Positions 5,697-12,532 of a stretch of 12,532 bases of DNA are shown here, one piece after another; within the stretch, counting starts at the first letter, position 1, and every line of letters starts with the position of its first letter. The stretch is from Azohydromonas lata NBRC 102462 (GTDB lineage: Bacteria > Pseudomonadota > Gammaproteobacteria > Burkholderiales > Burkholderiaceae_C). The stretch lies in contig CAMCTE010000058.1 in assembly GCA_945878385.1 (NCBI GenBank), forward strand, positions 1-12,532, in the 5' to 3' direction. A model generated the notes under the pieces. It was not told where the DNA came from and searched no databases. It saw only the letters and a program-made list of their open reading frames with translations. A program made the position numbers and the translations under genes.

Positions 5697-7400
5697 ATGA
5701 CTGCGAATTTCGCCTTGTTCTACGCGGGGGACGCCTACTCCACCGAGCAGAAGATCATGGGCCGGCAAAGCGCCGGCAAGTCGTTCCTCAGGGGCTTGGC
5801 GTTGGCGAACCCCCGCGCACCGATGTACGGCGTGGGTACCTCTCCATCGGGAGCACAAGGCCTGCAGCGGCAGTTGGCCCAATCGGGGCACCAAGGCGCG
5901 GTCCATTGGAGTGTGCTGCCCGACTTCAATGCGGCCGCCTCTTGCGGCGCCCTGTACTTCCCGGGCCCGCCCACGCGCGATTTGGCTGCTGCGCGCAATC
6001 GGCTCAACCCCGGCGCGTTCGGCCTCATGGGCCTGACCCACACCGTGGCATCCAAAGGTGCCACCGATGCCATCGCCGACCTGGTGCTGCCGCCATTCAA
6101 ACCCTGGGACGCGCTGATCTGCACCTCCACGGCCGCGCACGCGTTTGTGACCCTGCTGCAGGAGGACATGCGGCATTACTGGGCCGAGCACACGGGGGCC
6201 ACGCGGTTCAACCCGGTACTCACGCCCATCATTCCCCTGGGCATCAACACGGCCGACTTTCATGTGAGCCGGGATGTTGGCGCAGAGAACGGCACCGCAT
6301 CGGGCCATGCGGCCAGTCAAGCGGTGGCACGCAGCGCCATGGCACTCGGTGAGGCCGATGTGGCCTTCCTGTTTGCAGGGCGCCTGACCTTTCATGCCAA
6401 GGCCAACCCCGCGCCGGTGTACCAAGCCCTTCAGGCCTTGGCGGCGACGGCACCGCGTCAGCTCGTGTGCATCGAGGCCGGCGTGTACCCGAATGAGGCC
6501 ATTGCACAGTCCTACCAGGCCGCACAGCGCGCCTTGGCGCCCGATGTGCGCTTCGTTTGGGTCGATGGTGCCGATGAGGCTGCCTACCGGCAGGCCTGGA
6601 CCGCTGCCGATGTGTTCCTTTCCCTGTCCGACAACATCCAGGAAACCTTCGGCCTGACGCCGGTGGAGGCCATGGCCGCCGGATTGCCCGTGGTGGTGTC
6701 CGACTGGAACGGCTACAAGGACACGGTGCGACATGGCGTGGACGGTTTTCGTATCCCCAGCGCGGCGCCGCCGCCCTGCACAGGCACCGATTTGGCGCTG
6801 GCGCACGCGCTGGACCTTGACAACTACGACTTCTACATCGGCCGCACCAGCCTGGCCGTGGTGGTGGACCCGCGCGAATTGCGCCTGGCCTTGAACGCAC
6901 TGATAGAGGACCCTTTGCTGCGCAGGCGCATGGGCCAAGCCGGCGCCGTACGGGCGCGCGAGCAGTTCGACTGGCAGGTGGTTCTGCCCCAGTACGACAC
7001 GCTGGCCCAGGAGATGGCGGCCATCAGGGAGCGGGCTGATCAGAACGCCGAGCGGGCATCGTCATGGCCGCCGCGCGAGGACCCCTTCCGCCGGTTTGCC
7101 CACTTCCCGAGCGCCACATTGCAAGGGGCATGGGCGGTGGCGCTGGAGCCCCAGGCCCTGCCGCGGCTGCAGACACTGTCCGGCCTGCACATGAGCCGCT
7201 ATGGGCTGCATGAGACGCTGCTGCCGCCTGCCCACCTGCAACAGTTGGTGGATGTGCTGGCCGCACACGGGCCAATGACGGCAGCGGCGTTGCTGAGCAC
7301 GGCGCGCTTGAATACGGCGCCGGGCATCAGGGCGCTGATGTGGCTTTGGAAGTTTGCCGTGGTGAGGGTGCAGGGGCCTGCAGGCCCGCCCCACTCTTGA
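5697..7400 (+). CDS. GT4-type glycosyltransferase with C-terminal winged-helix-like extension
   Basis: The product is a large glycosyltransferase, 567 residues from ATG 5697. The alternative TTG at 5688 overlaps the upstream stop and would add three residues. The N-terminal part holds ALFYAGD and KIMGRQSAGKSFLRG (about 20-34). The GT-B C-terminal half has FAGRLTFHAKANP (226-238), the donor-phosphate-binding G-R...K pattern. It also has the E-x7-E motif ETFGLTPVEAMAAG with Glu316 and Glu324, typical of retaining GT4 enzymes. After about residue 440 there is an extra 125-residue region. Its end, about 505-557, reads like a winged helix: helices, a GPMTAAALL turn, then RALMWLWKFAVVRV. The sugar donor and acceptor are unknown. 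It is coupled to maf and the methyltransferase (5-nt gap), not to the rhamnose genes. Confidence 0.85.
   Translation: MTANFALFYAGDAYSTEQKIMGRQSAGKSFLRGLALANPRAPMYGVGTSPSGAQGLQRQLAQSGHQGAVHWSVLPDFNAAASCGALYFPGPPTRDLAAARNRLNPGAFGLMGLTHTVASKGATDAIADLVLPPFKPWDALICTSTAAHAFVTLLQEDMRHYWAEHTGATRFNPVLTPIIPLGINTADFHVSRDVGAENGTASGHAASQAVARSAMALGEADVAFLFAGRLTFHAKANPAPVYQALQALAATAPRQLVCIEAGVYPNEAIAQSYQAAQRALAPDVRFVWVDGADEAAYRQAWTAADVFLSLSDNIQETFGLTPVEAMAAGLPVVVSDWNGYKDTVRHGVDGFRIPSAAPPPCTGTDLALAHALDLDNYDFYIGRTSLAVVVDPRELRLALNALIEDPLLRRRMGQAGAVRAREQFDWQVVLPQYDTLAQEMAAIRERADQNAERASSWPPREDPFRRFAHFPSATLQGAWAVALEPQALPRLQTLSGLHMSRYGLHETLLPPAHLQQLVDVLAAHGPMTAAALLSTARLNTAPGIRALMWLWKFAVVRVQGPAGPPHS
7374..7387. repeat. 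14-bp perfect palindrome at the end of the glycosyltransferase gene
   Basis: GGGCCTG (7374-7380) is followed directly by CAGGCCC (7381-7387). It lies inside the last codons of the glycosyltransferase gene, about 20 bp before the convergent helicase stop. It could form a GC-rich hairpin in either transcript, but no T tract follows on either side, so it is not a standard intrinsic terminator. It is the only strong hairpin candidate at the junction, where just 6 bp (7401-7406) separate the two stop codons. Confidence 0.4.
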
Positions 7401-7406
7401 GCAGGC

Positions 7407-8912
7407 TCAGGCCTTGGCGGCAGACCCACCCAACAAGGCGGCAACCTGGCGGCGCGGCTTGATGTTGCGGCTCAGACCGGCTGCGGGCTTGGCCGCCGGC
7501 GCTTCGGTTTCCCAAGAAGGCTTGTGGTCGGCGGCTGCCGGCTGATAGGGCTGATCGAAGAAGGGATCGGCGGCCCGGCTGATTGCCCGGGACGGACGCT
7601 CGGTTCGGCGTTCGGATTCCCGTTCACCACCTGTGGATGCGGCACGCGTGTCGCTGCGCCGATCGTCGTCATCGCGCTCATAGCGGCGCCGACGGGGCCG
7701 GTCATCTTCGAGTTCGAAAGGCTCGAGGTCGATCTTCTTCTTGATGAGCTTTTCAATTTCAGTGGCCAGGCGAGTGTCGTCCCGCGTGACCAGGGTGACC
7801 GCAATACCGGAGGCCCCGGCGCGACCGGTGCGGCCGATGCGGTGCACATAGTCTTCTGCATTGAAGGGCACATCGAAATTGAAGACAGCCGGCAGGTCGG
7901 CAATGTCAAGGCCCCGTGCAGCCACATCGGTGGCCACCAGCAAGTCGACTTCACCCGCCTTGAAGGCGGCCAGTGACTTCAGGCGTTCATCCTGCGACTT
8001 GTCGCCGTGAAGTGCGGCCGTGCGCAGGCCATCGCGCTCGAATGAGCGGGCCAGCCGGGCCACACCCAACTTGGAATTGCCGAAGACGATGGCTTGGGTA
8101 ATGGCGCGGTCTCGCAGGATCTGGCGGATCACGCCGCGCTTGTCGTCTTCTGCCACGCTGTAGAAATGCTGCTCCACCGTGGAGGCCGTGGCATTGGGCC
8201 GGGCCACTTCCACCAGCAGCGGGTTCTGCAGATAGCTGGAGGCCAGCTTCTTGATTTCAGGGCTGAATGTGGCCGAGAACAACAGGGTCTGGCGCTGGCG
8301 CGGCAGATAACTGAGGATGCGCTGCAGGTCGGGCAGGAAGCCGATGTCGAGCATGCGGTCGGCTTCGTCGAGCACCACATACTCGACTTGATTGAGGGCG
8401 CAGTTTTTGGCCTCAATGTGGTCGAGCAGGCGGCCGGGCGTGGCAATCAGCACCTCCACGCCCTTCTTGAGTTCGGCCGTCTGGGGCTTCATGTCGATGC
8501 CGCCGAACACCACTGCGCTGCGCAGTTGCGTGTGCTTGGCATAGGCCTTCACGTTGGCCGCCACTTGGTCGGCCAGTTCCCGCGTGGGGGCCAGTACCAG
8601 GGCGCGCACCGGATGGCGTGCGGGCGACATGCTCGCGTTCTCGTGCTTGAGCATGCGCTGCAGCAGGGGGATGGAGAAAGCGGCTGTTTTGCCCGTACCG
8701 GTTTGCGCCGCCCCCATCACATCGCGCCCTTCCAAGACGATGGGGATCGCCTTGGCCTGGATGGGCGTCATGGTGGCGTAGCCTTGATCGGCCACGGCTC
8801 GCAGGAGTTTGGCGTCCAGCGGGAGGGTGTCGAAGCGGGCGGGAGCCGCGGGTGCTTCGGCTGCAGAGGGCGCGTTTTGTGAGCCCGGCGCTTGGGCTGA
8901 AGGATCGGTCAT
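7407..8912 (-). CDS. rhlE: DEAD-box ATP-dependent RNA helicase, RhlE type
   Basis: This is an ATP-dependent RNA helicase that remodels RNA structures, probably in ribosome assembly or RNA decay. The 501-residue protein has the complete DEAD core: Phe27 and TPIQ (49-52) of the Q motif, AQTGTGKT (69-76, Walker A), PTRELA (109-114), TPGR (158-161), DEAD (182-185), SAT (213-215), TDVAARGLD (328-336) and HRIGRTGR (357-364). A charged, Arg/Asp/Glu-rich tail of about 100 residues follows, ending in PRRQVAALLGG, a tail style I associate with RhlE of Burkholderiales. The frame is open to 9083, but those extra codons read through the A/T-flanked palindrome at 9007-9034. ATG 8912 is therefore taken. There is no Shine-Dalgarno site; a -10-like box lies 9 nt upstream. 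Confidence 0.93.
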   Translation of the reverse strand: MTDPSAQAPGSQNAPSAAEAPAAPARFDTLPLDAKLLRAVADQGYATMTPIQAKAIPIVLEGRDVMGAAQTGTGKTAAFSIPLLQRMLKHENASMSPARHPVRALVLAPTRELADQVAANVKAYAKHTQLRSAVVFGGIDMKPQTAELKKGVEVLIATPGRLLDHIEAKNCALNQVEYVVLDEADRMLDIGFLPDLQRILSYLPRQRQTLLFSATFSPEIKKLASSYLQNPLLVEVARPNATASTVEQHFYSVAEDDKRGVIRQILRDRAITQAIVFGNSKLGVARLARSFERDGLRTAALHGDKSQDERLKSLAAFKAGEVDLLVATDVAARGLDIADLPAVFNFDVPFNAEDYVHRIGRTGRAGASGIAVTLVTRDDTRLATEIEKLIKKKIDLEPFELEDDRPRRRRYERDDDDRRSDTRAASTGGERESERRTERPSRAISRAADPFFDQPYQPAAADHKPSWETEAPAAKPAAGLSRNIKPRRQVAALLGGSAAKA

Positions 8913-8921
8913 CAAGCGTTG

Positions 8922-8927
8922 ATTATC
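8922..8927 (-). promoter_or_regulatory. Candidate -10 box for rhlE
   Basis: The minus strand reads GATAAT, five of six matches to the -10 consensus, ending 9 nt before the rhlE ATG. The expected start of transcription is within a few bases of the ATG, again pointing to a leaderless or nearly leaderless mRNA. The best -35 candidate is weak (about three matches at 18-bp spacing). Confidence 0.35.
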
Positions 8928-8958
8928 GCCGGAAGGCTGGATCAGCGGAAACTCTTGT

Positions 8959-8976
8959 GTTGGGGGCCCCCGCAAC
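8959..8976. repeat. GC-rich imperfect inverted repeat in the rhlE-rfbB spacer
   Basis: The core GGGGGCCCCC (8962-8971) is a perfect 10-bp palindrome. It is flanked by GTTG (8959-8962) and CAAC (8973-8976), which can pair with a small bulge. It lies between the two divergent candidate promoters, so an operator is possible, but no known operator is recognised. Confidence 0.3.
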
Positions 8977-8979
8977 GGC

Positions 8980-8985
8980 GACAAT
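8980..8985 (+). promoter_or_regulatory. Candidate -10 box for the rhamnose operon
   Basis: GACAAT on the plus strand matches four of six -10 positions and lies about 57 nt upstream of the rfbB ATG. A TTGTGT hexamer (8955-8960) is a possible -35 box at a long 19-bp spacing. If it is used, the leader would be about 50 nt and would contain the A/T-flanked palindrome. This is a weak call made on position and partial match only. Confidence 0.25.
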
Positions 8986-9006
8986 CTGGAGTTTTTGCAC
9001 TTGGTG

Positions 9007-9034
9007 AAAAATGGAGTCTGACCCCATTTTTTTT
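9007..9034. repeat. A/T-flanked near-palindrome in the rfbB leader
   Basis: A 25-nt near-palindrome centred on T9019 spans 9007-9031: A5, then TGGAGTC-T-GACCCCA, then T5. The T tract runs on to eight residues (9027-9034). Eleven of twelve position pairs are complementary; the exception is A9015 opposite C9023. In RNA a stem with a 3-nt loop followed by U8 resembles an intrinsic terminator, and the reverse strand does so too (T5). I recall similar TGGGGTCAGACyCCA cores between A and T tracts dispersed in Burkholderiales genomes, where misplaced starts give KKMGSD-like peptides. The spurious frame here likewise reads FQKKWGQTPFF. It may therefore be a dispersed repeat. It ends 8 nt before the rfbB ATG, in place of a Shine-Dalgarno site. 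Confidence 0.65.
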
Positions 9035-9042
9035 GAAACAAC

Positions 9043-10101
9043 ATGATTCTGGTTACGGGCGGCGCCGGCTTCATCGGCAGCAATTTCGTGCTCGACTGGC
9101 GTGCGGCGCACCCGGACGAGGCGGTGGTGAACCTGGATGCCCTGACCTACGCCGGCAACCGGGAAAATCTGGAGGCATTGCGCGCAGACGTGGGGCATGT
9201 ACTCGTGCACGGCGACATCACCGACCGTGCCTTGGTGGACCGGCTGTTGGCCGAACACCGACCGCGCGCGCTGGTGCACTTTGCGGCGGAAAGCCATGTG
9301 GACCGTTCCATCCACGGCCCCGGCGCGTTCATGAAGACCAACATCGATGGCACCTTCACCTTGCTGGAAGCCGCCCGTGGTTACTGGGGCGCACTGGACG
9401 AGCCGTCGAAGGCCGCCTTTCGATTTCTGCATGTGAGCACGGATGAGGTGTATGGCTCGCTGGGCCCGCAAGATGCACCCTTCGCGGAAACCCACCCCTA
9501 CGAGCCCAACAGCCCCTACAGCGCCAGCAAGGCCGCCAGCGACCATCTGGTGCGCGCCTGGCACCACACCTATGGGCTGCCGGTGCTGACCACGAATTGC
9601 AGCAACAACTACGGGCCCTTCCATTTCCCGGAGAAGCTGATTCCGCTGATGATCGTGAACGCCTTGGCGGGCAAAGCGCTGCCGGTGTATGGCGACGGCA
9701 TGCAGGTGCGCGACTGGCTGTATGTGAAAGACCACTGCAGTGCCATCCGCGCCGTGTTGGCCGGCGGGCGGCTGGGCGAGACCTACAACATTGGTGGTTG
9801 GAACGAAAAACCCAATATCGAGATCGTGCACACCGTATGCGCGCTGCTCGACGAATTGCGGCCGAGCGCTGAGGGGTCGTACACGCGGCTGATCACCCAT
9901 GTGAAGGACCGCCCGGGCCACGACCGCCGCTATGCAATTGATGCGCGCAAGATCGAACGCGAACTGGGTTGGCGGCCTGCCGAAACTTTCGAGACCGGTA
10001 TCCGCAAAACGGTGCAGTGGTACCTGCAAAACCCTGACTGGGTGCAGCGGGTGCAAAGCGGTGCGTACCGCGATTGGGTACAGCAGCAGTACGCGGCATG
10101 A
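9043..10101 (+). CDS. rfbB: dTDP-glucose 4,6-dehydratase
   Basis: RfbB (RmlB) performs the second step of dTDP-L-rhamnose synthesis, turning dTDP-glucose into dTDP-4-keto-6-deoxyglucose with bound NAD. The 352-residue extended SDR begins directly with the nucleotide-binding loop TGGAGFIGSN (residues 5-14). The catalytic Thr133-Asp134-Glu135 lies in STDEVYG, and Tyr159/Lys163 in YSASK. The NNYGPFHFPEKLIPL block and the C-terminal RPGHDRRYAID stretch are diagnostic of this enzyme. ATG 9043 is fixed by the conserved N-terminus, although no ribosome site is seen; an AT-rich tract and GAAACAAC precede it. The last bases overlap the rfbD start (ATGA). It is the first gene of a complete rfbBDAC set. 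Confidence 0.97.
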   Translation: MILVTGGAGFIGSNFVLDWRAAHPDEAVVNLDALTYAGNRENLEALRADVGHVLVHGDITDRALVDRLLAEHRPRALVHFAAESHVDRSIHGPGAFMKTNIDGTFTLLEAARGYWGALDEPSKAAFRFLHVSTDEVYGSLGPQDAPFAETHPYEPNSPYSASKAASDHLVRAWHHTYGLPVLTTNCSNNYGPFHFPEKLIPLMIVNALAGKALPVYGDGMQVRDWLYVKDHCSAIRAVLAGGRLGETYNIGGWNEKPNIEIVHTVCALLDELRPSAEGSYTRLITHVKDRPGHDRRYAIDARKIERELGWRPAETFETGIRKTVQWYLQNPDWVQRVQSGAYRDWVQQQYAA

Positions 10102-10991
10102 AGATCCTGTTGCTGGGCAAGAGCGGCCAACTGGGCTGGGAACTGCAGCGCGCCCTGGCGCCGCTGGGTGAGGTGTGGGCACCGGGGCGCGCGGAACGCG
10201 GCGACCTGAGCCAGATCGGCGACCTGACCGACATGGCCTACGAGAGCGGTGCGCAGGTGATTGTGAATGCCGCGGCCTACACCGCGGTGGACAAGGCCGA
10301 GGAAGCGACCGAGCAGGAACGCTGCATGGACATCAACGCCGGCGCACCGGCGGCGTTGGCCATGGTGGCGCGCGAAACAGGCGCCCTGCTGGTGCACTAC
10401 AGCAGCGACTATGTGTTCGACGGCAGTGGCGACACGCCGCGCGACGAAGAGGACAGCCCCGGTGCAGAAAGCCTGTACGGCGAAAGTAAAGCCGCCGGGG
10501 ATTTCGCGGTGCAGACCAGCGGCTGTGCGCACCTGATTCTGCGCACCAGCTGGGTGTACGGCGCGCGCGGCGGCAACTTCGCCAAGACCATGCTGCGCCT
10601 GGCGCAGGAGCGCGAAGAAATCAAGGTGGTGGCCGATCAGATTGGCGCGCCCACGGGTGCGGAATTGCTGGCCGATGTCAGCGCCCACATGATTCGACAC
10701 ACGCTGGTGAACCCTGCACTGGCGGGCCTGTACAACCTGGTGGCTGCGGGTGAAACCAGTTGGCACGGCTATGCGCAACATGTGATTGAGCGCGCGCGTG
10801 CGGCCGGACTGCCCATTCGCGTGACACCGGGCGCGGTGCGGGCGATTCCCACGAGCGACTACCCCACCCCGGCCGTGCGGCCGCTGAATTCACGCCTGTC
10901 CACGGACAAGGTGCGGCAGTCCTTCGGCCTGACGCTGCCGCACTGGACGGTGGGCGTGGACCGCATGTTGGATGAGGTGCTGGCGCGTTGA
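10098..10991 (+). CDS. rfbD: dTDP-4-dehydrorhamnose reductase
   Basis: RfbD (RmlD) carries out the last step, reducing dTDP-4-keto-L-rhamnose to dTDP-L-rhamnose with NAD(P)H. The 297-residue protein starts MKILLLGKSGQLGWEL, with the GxxGQLG cofactor loop (residues 7-13). VNAAAYTAVDKAE (56-68) is typical of RmlD. The active site is SSDYVFDG (102-109), with Ser103 where Ser/Thr is expected, plus Tyr127 and Lys131 in YGESK. RTSWVYG follows. An upstream in-frame ATG (10074) is discarded because ATG 10098 matches the family start and overlaps the rfbB stop by 4 nt, a common coupling arrangement. Confidence 0.96.
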   Translation: MKILLLGKSGQLGWELQRALAPLGEVWAPGRAERGDLSQIGDLTDMAYESGAQVIVNAAAYTAVDKAEEATEQERCMDINAGAPAALAMVARETGALLVHYSSDYVFDGSGDTPRDEEDSPGAESLYGESKAAGDFAVQTSGCAHLILRTSWVYGARGGNFAKTMLRLAQEREEIKVVADQIGAPTGAELLADVSAHMIRHTLVNPALAGLYNLVAAGETSWHGYAQHVIERARAAGLPIRVTPGAVRAIPTSDYPTPAVRPLNSRLSTDKVRQSFGLTLPHWTVGVDRMLDEVLAR

Positions 10992-11034
10992 ACGCCCGGC
11001 CTTGGCACTGACCTACACCAGAACAAGACGCGCG

Positions 11035-11937
11035 ATGAACCTTATGCAATCGACCACGCCGCGCCGCGGCATCATTCTGGCCGGCGGATCGGGCACCCGA
11101 CTGCACCCGGCCACGCTGGCCATGAGCAAGCAGTTGCTGCCGGTGTACGACAAGCCGATGGTGTACTACCCACTGAGCACGCTGATGCTGGCGGGCATCC
11201 GCGACATCCTGGTGATCAGCACCCCGCAAGACACGCCGCGCTTCCAACATCTGTTGGGCGATGGTTCCAATTGGGGCCTGAACCTGCAGTACTGCGTGCA
11301 ACCCAGCCCGGACGGCTTGGCACAGGCCTTCATCCTGGGCAAACAGTTCGTGGGCGGCAAACCCAGCGCCCTGGTGCTGGGCGACAACATCTTCTACGGC
11401 CACGACTTCGCGCAACTTTTGCACCGTGCGAATGACCGGACCGCTGGCGCCTCCGTGTTTGCCTACCATGTGCACGACCCCGAGCGCTACGGCGTGGTCG
11501 CCTTCGACCAGGACAAGCGCGCGCTGTCGATTGAGGAAAAACCGAAGGCTCCCAAGAGCAACTATGCAGTCACCGGCCTGTACTTCTACGACGAGCAGGT
11601 GTGCGACATCGCCGCAGCCATCAAGCCCAGCGCGCGTGGCGAGCTGGAGATCACCGAGGTGAATGCCCAGTATCTGCGGCAAGAACAGCTGAATGTGGAG
11701 ATCATGGGCCGTGGCTACGCATGGCTGGACACCGGCACCCACGACAGCCTGATGGAAGCAGGTCAGTTCATCGCCACCCTGGAAAAGCGGCAGGGCCTGA
11801 AGGTGGCCTGCATCGAGGAAATCGCCTTCCGCCAAGGGTGGATCACCGCCGTACAACTGGAAGCGCAGGCCCAACCGATGCTGAAGAACGGTTACGGCCA
11901 GTACCTGATGAAGGTGCTGCGCGAGACGGTGTACTGA
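11035..11937 (+). CDS. rfbA: Glucose-1-phosphate thymidylyltransferase
   Basis: RfbA (RmlA) makes dTDP-glucose from glucose-1-phosphate and dTTP. It is the first step of the pathway and usually the point of feedback inhibition by dTDP-rhamnose. The 300-residue product has the nucleotidyl loop LAGGSGTRLHPAT (15-27) with Arg22. It also has Lys32 in SKQLLPVYDKP, Asp117 in LGDNIFYGHD, Lys169 in EEKP and Asp232 in WLDTGTHDSL. These correspond to the known catalytic and metal-binding residues of the family. ATG 11035 is chosen; ATG 11044 is a possible alternative three codons in, and the frame is also open upstream into rfbD. The 43-nt gap from rfbD is the longest in the operon. No promoter or strong ribosome site is seen in it. 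Confidence 0.96.
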   Translation: MNLMQSTTPRRGIILAGGSGTRLHPATLAMSKQLLPVYDKPMVYYPLSTLMLAGIRDILVISTPQDTPRFQHLLGDGSNWGLNLQYCVQPSPDGLAQAFILGKQFVGGKPSALVLGDNIFYGHDFAQLLHRANDRTAGASVFAYHVHDPERYGVVAFDQDKRALSIEEKPKAPKSNYAVTGLYFYDEQVCDIAAAIKPSARGELEITEVNAQYLRQEQLNVEIMGRGYAWLDTGTHDSLMEAGQFIATLEKRQGLKVACIEEIAFRQGWITAVQLEAQAQPMLKNGYGQYLMKVLRETVY

Positions 11938-11941
11938 GCCG

Positions 11942-12505
11942 ATGAAGTTCATCCCCACCGAACTGCCTGGCGTGGTGATCGTGGAGCCGGCCGTATTCGG
12001 CGACGAACGCGGTTGGTTCTACGAGAGCTTCAGCGAACCGAAGTTCCACACGGGCTTGCGGGAACTGGGCCTGCCCACGCCGCGCCCCTTCGTGCAGGAC
12101 AACCACTCGCGCTCGGCCGCCGGTGTGTTGCGGGGCTTGCATTACCAGGTGGCACCACAACCCCAGGGCAAGCTGGTGCGGGTGGTGCGCGGGCGGGTGT
12201 GGGATGTGGCGGTGGACATTCGCCCCGGCAGCGCCACCTTTGGCCGCTGGGTCGGAGTGGAGTTGAGCGCAGCCAACCACCGCCAACTGTGGATTCCCGA
12301 AGGTTTTGCCCACGGCTTCCTGAGCCTGGAAGAAGGCACCGAGTTCCTCTACAAGACCACCGATGTGTACGCCAAGGACTGCGAGCGGGCGATTCGGTGG
12401 GACGACCCGCAGTTGGGCATCAAATGGCCGCTGGAAGGGTTGACGCCCTCGTTGGCGGCCAAGGATGCGGCCGCGCCCGCGCTTGCGTTCACGCAACACT
12501 CTTGA
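11942..12505 (+). CDS. rfbC: dTDP-4-dehydrorhamnose 3,5-epimerase
   Basis: RfbC (RmlC) epimerises C3 and C5 of dTDP-4-keto-6-deoxyglucose, the third step of the pathway. The 187-residue cupin protein is close to the usual size of 180-185. It shows FGDERGWFYESF (19-30), QDNHSRS (52-58), RGLHYQ (64-69) with the catalytic His67, and IPEGFAHGFLSL (118-129). It also has EFLYKTTDVY (134-143) and the C-terminal LAAKDA, whose Asp175 is a plausible partner of the active-site histidine. It begins 4 nt after the rfbA stop and completes the rfbBDAC operon. It ends 27 nt before the window edge, and nothing clear is seen in that tail. Glycosyltransferase or polysaccharide-export genes would be expected downstream. 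Confidence 0.96.
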   Translation: MKFIPTELPGVVIVEPAVFGDERGWFYESFSEPKFHTGLRELGLPTPRPFVQDNHSRSAAGVLRGLHYQVAPQPQGKLVRVVRGRVWDVAVDIRPGSATFGRWVGVELSAANHRQLWIPEGFAHGFLSLEEGTEFLYKTTDVYAKDCERAIRWDDPQLGIKWPLEGLTPSLAAKDAAAPALAFTQHS

Positions 12506-12532
12506 GGCGGGCGGGCCGACATATCGCCCAAA

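Noticed and set aside
5508..6938. Minus-strand open frame of 476 codons
   Set aside because: It is antisense to the methyltransferase and glycosyltransferase, has His/Gln/Gly-rich composition and no recognisable motif.
8913..9083. N-terminal extension of the helicase by 57 residues
   Set aside because: The extension would cross the palindrome and enter rfbB. The FDTLPL core follows naturally from ATG 8912.
8923..10182. Minus-strand open frame of 419 codons
   Set aside because: It is antisense to rfbB. Its only suggestive piece, KKMGSDSIF, comes from reading the A/T-flanked palindrome.
10678..11958. Minus-strand open frame of 426 codons
   Set aside because: It is antisense to rfbD and rfbA, which are certain, and its composition is shadow-like.
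9043..12505. Recent horizontal transfer of the rhamnose operon
   Set aside because: Base composition looks like the rest of the window, and no integrase, tRNA edge or insertion sequence is present. The pathway is common in these bacteria.
12506..12532. Terminator after rfbC
   Set aside because: GGGCG and CGCCC can pair weakly around an 11-nt loop, but there is no T tract and the window ends too soon to judge.

Overview
The window is GC-rich, densely coding DNA of a kind expected in a betaproteobacterium, most likely order Burkholderiales and perhaps family Comamonadaceae. This placement is inferred from protein sequence style, codon use and gene order; no database search was possible. All large frames resolve into recognisable genes. 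There are no tRNA or rRNA genes, CRISPR arrays or insertion sequences.

Region 1 (1-4307, minus strand) is the conserved fatty-acid/phospholipid initiation cluster yceD - rpmF - plsX - fabH - fabD - fabG, read right to left, with fabG cut by the left edge. PlsX makes acyl-phosphate for phospholipid synthesis. FabH starts fatty-acid chains, FabD supplies malonyl-ACP, and FabG performs the first reduction. L32 (rpmF) and YceD tie the cluster to ribosome biogenesis. acpP and fabF would be expected just beyond the left edge.

Region 2 (4344-7400, plus strand) diverges from yceD across only 36 bp. It holds a YceF-type Maf nucleotide pyrophosphatase, a short RsmI-like tetrapyrrole-methylase-fold methyltransferase, and a large GT4-type glycosyltransferase. 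The glycosyltransferase carries a C-terminal extension that looks like a winged helix. The three genes are almost fused (gaps of 1 and 5 nt), so they are probably one operon.

Region 3 (7407-8912, minus strand) is an RhlE-type DEAD-box RNA helicase. It converges on the glycosyltransferase with a 6-bp gap.

Region 4 (9043-12505, plus strand) is a complete dTDP-L-rhamnose operon, rfbB-rfbD-rfbA-rfbC, which converts glucose-1-phosphate plus dTTP into dTDP-rhamnose for surface polysaccharide. It diverges from the helicase across 130 bp. That spacer contains candidate promoters and a 25-nt near-palindrome flanked by A and T tracts, directly before rfbB.

Nothing here amounts to a clearly new multi-gene system. 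The points most worth a second look are the two-domain glycosyltransferase locked into a housekeeping operon, the A/T-flanked palindrome in the rfbB leader, the long structured leader before rpmF, and two genes (yceD, rhlE) whose putative -10 boxes lie 9 nt from their ATG and so suggest leaderless mRNAs.
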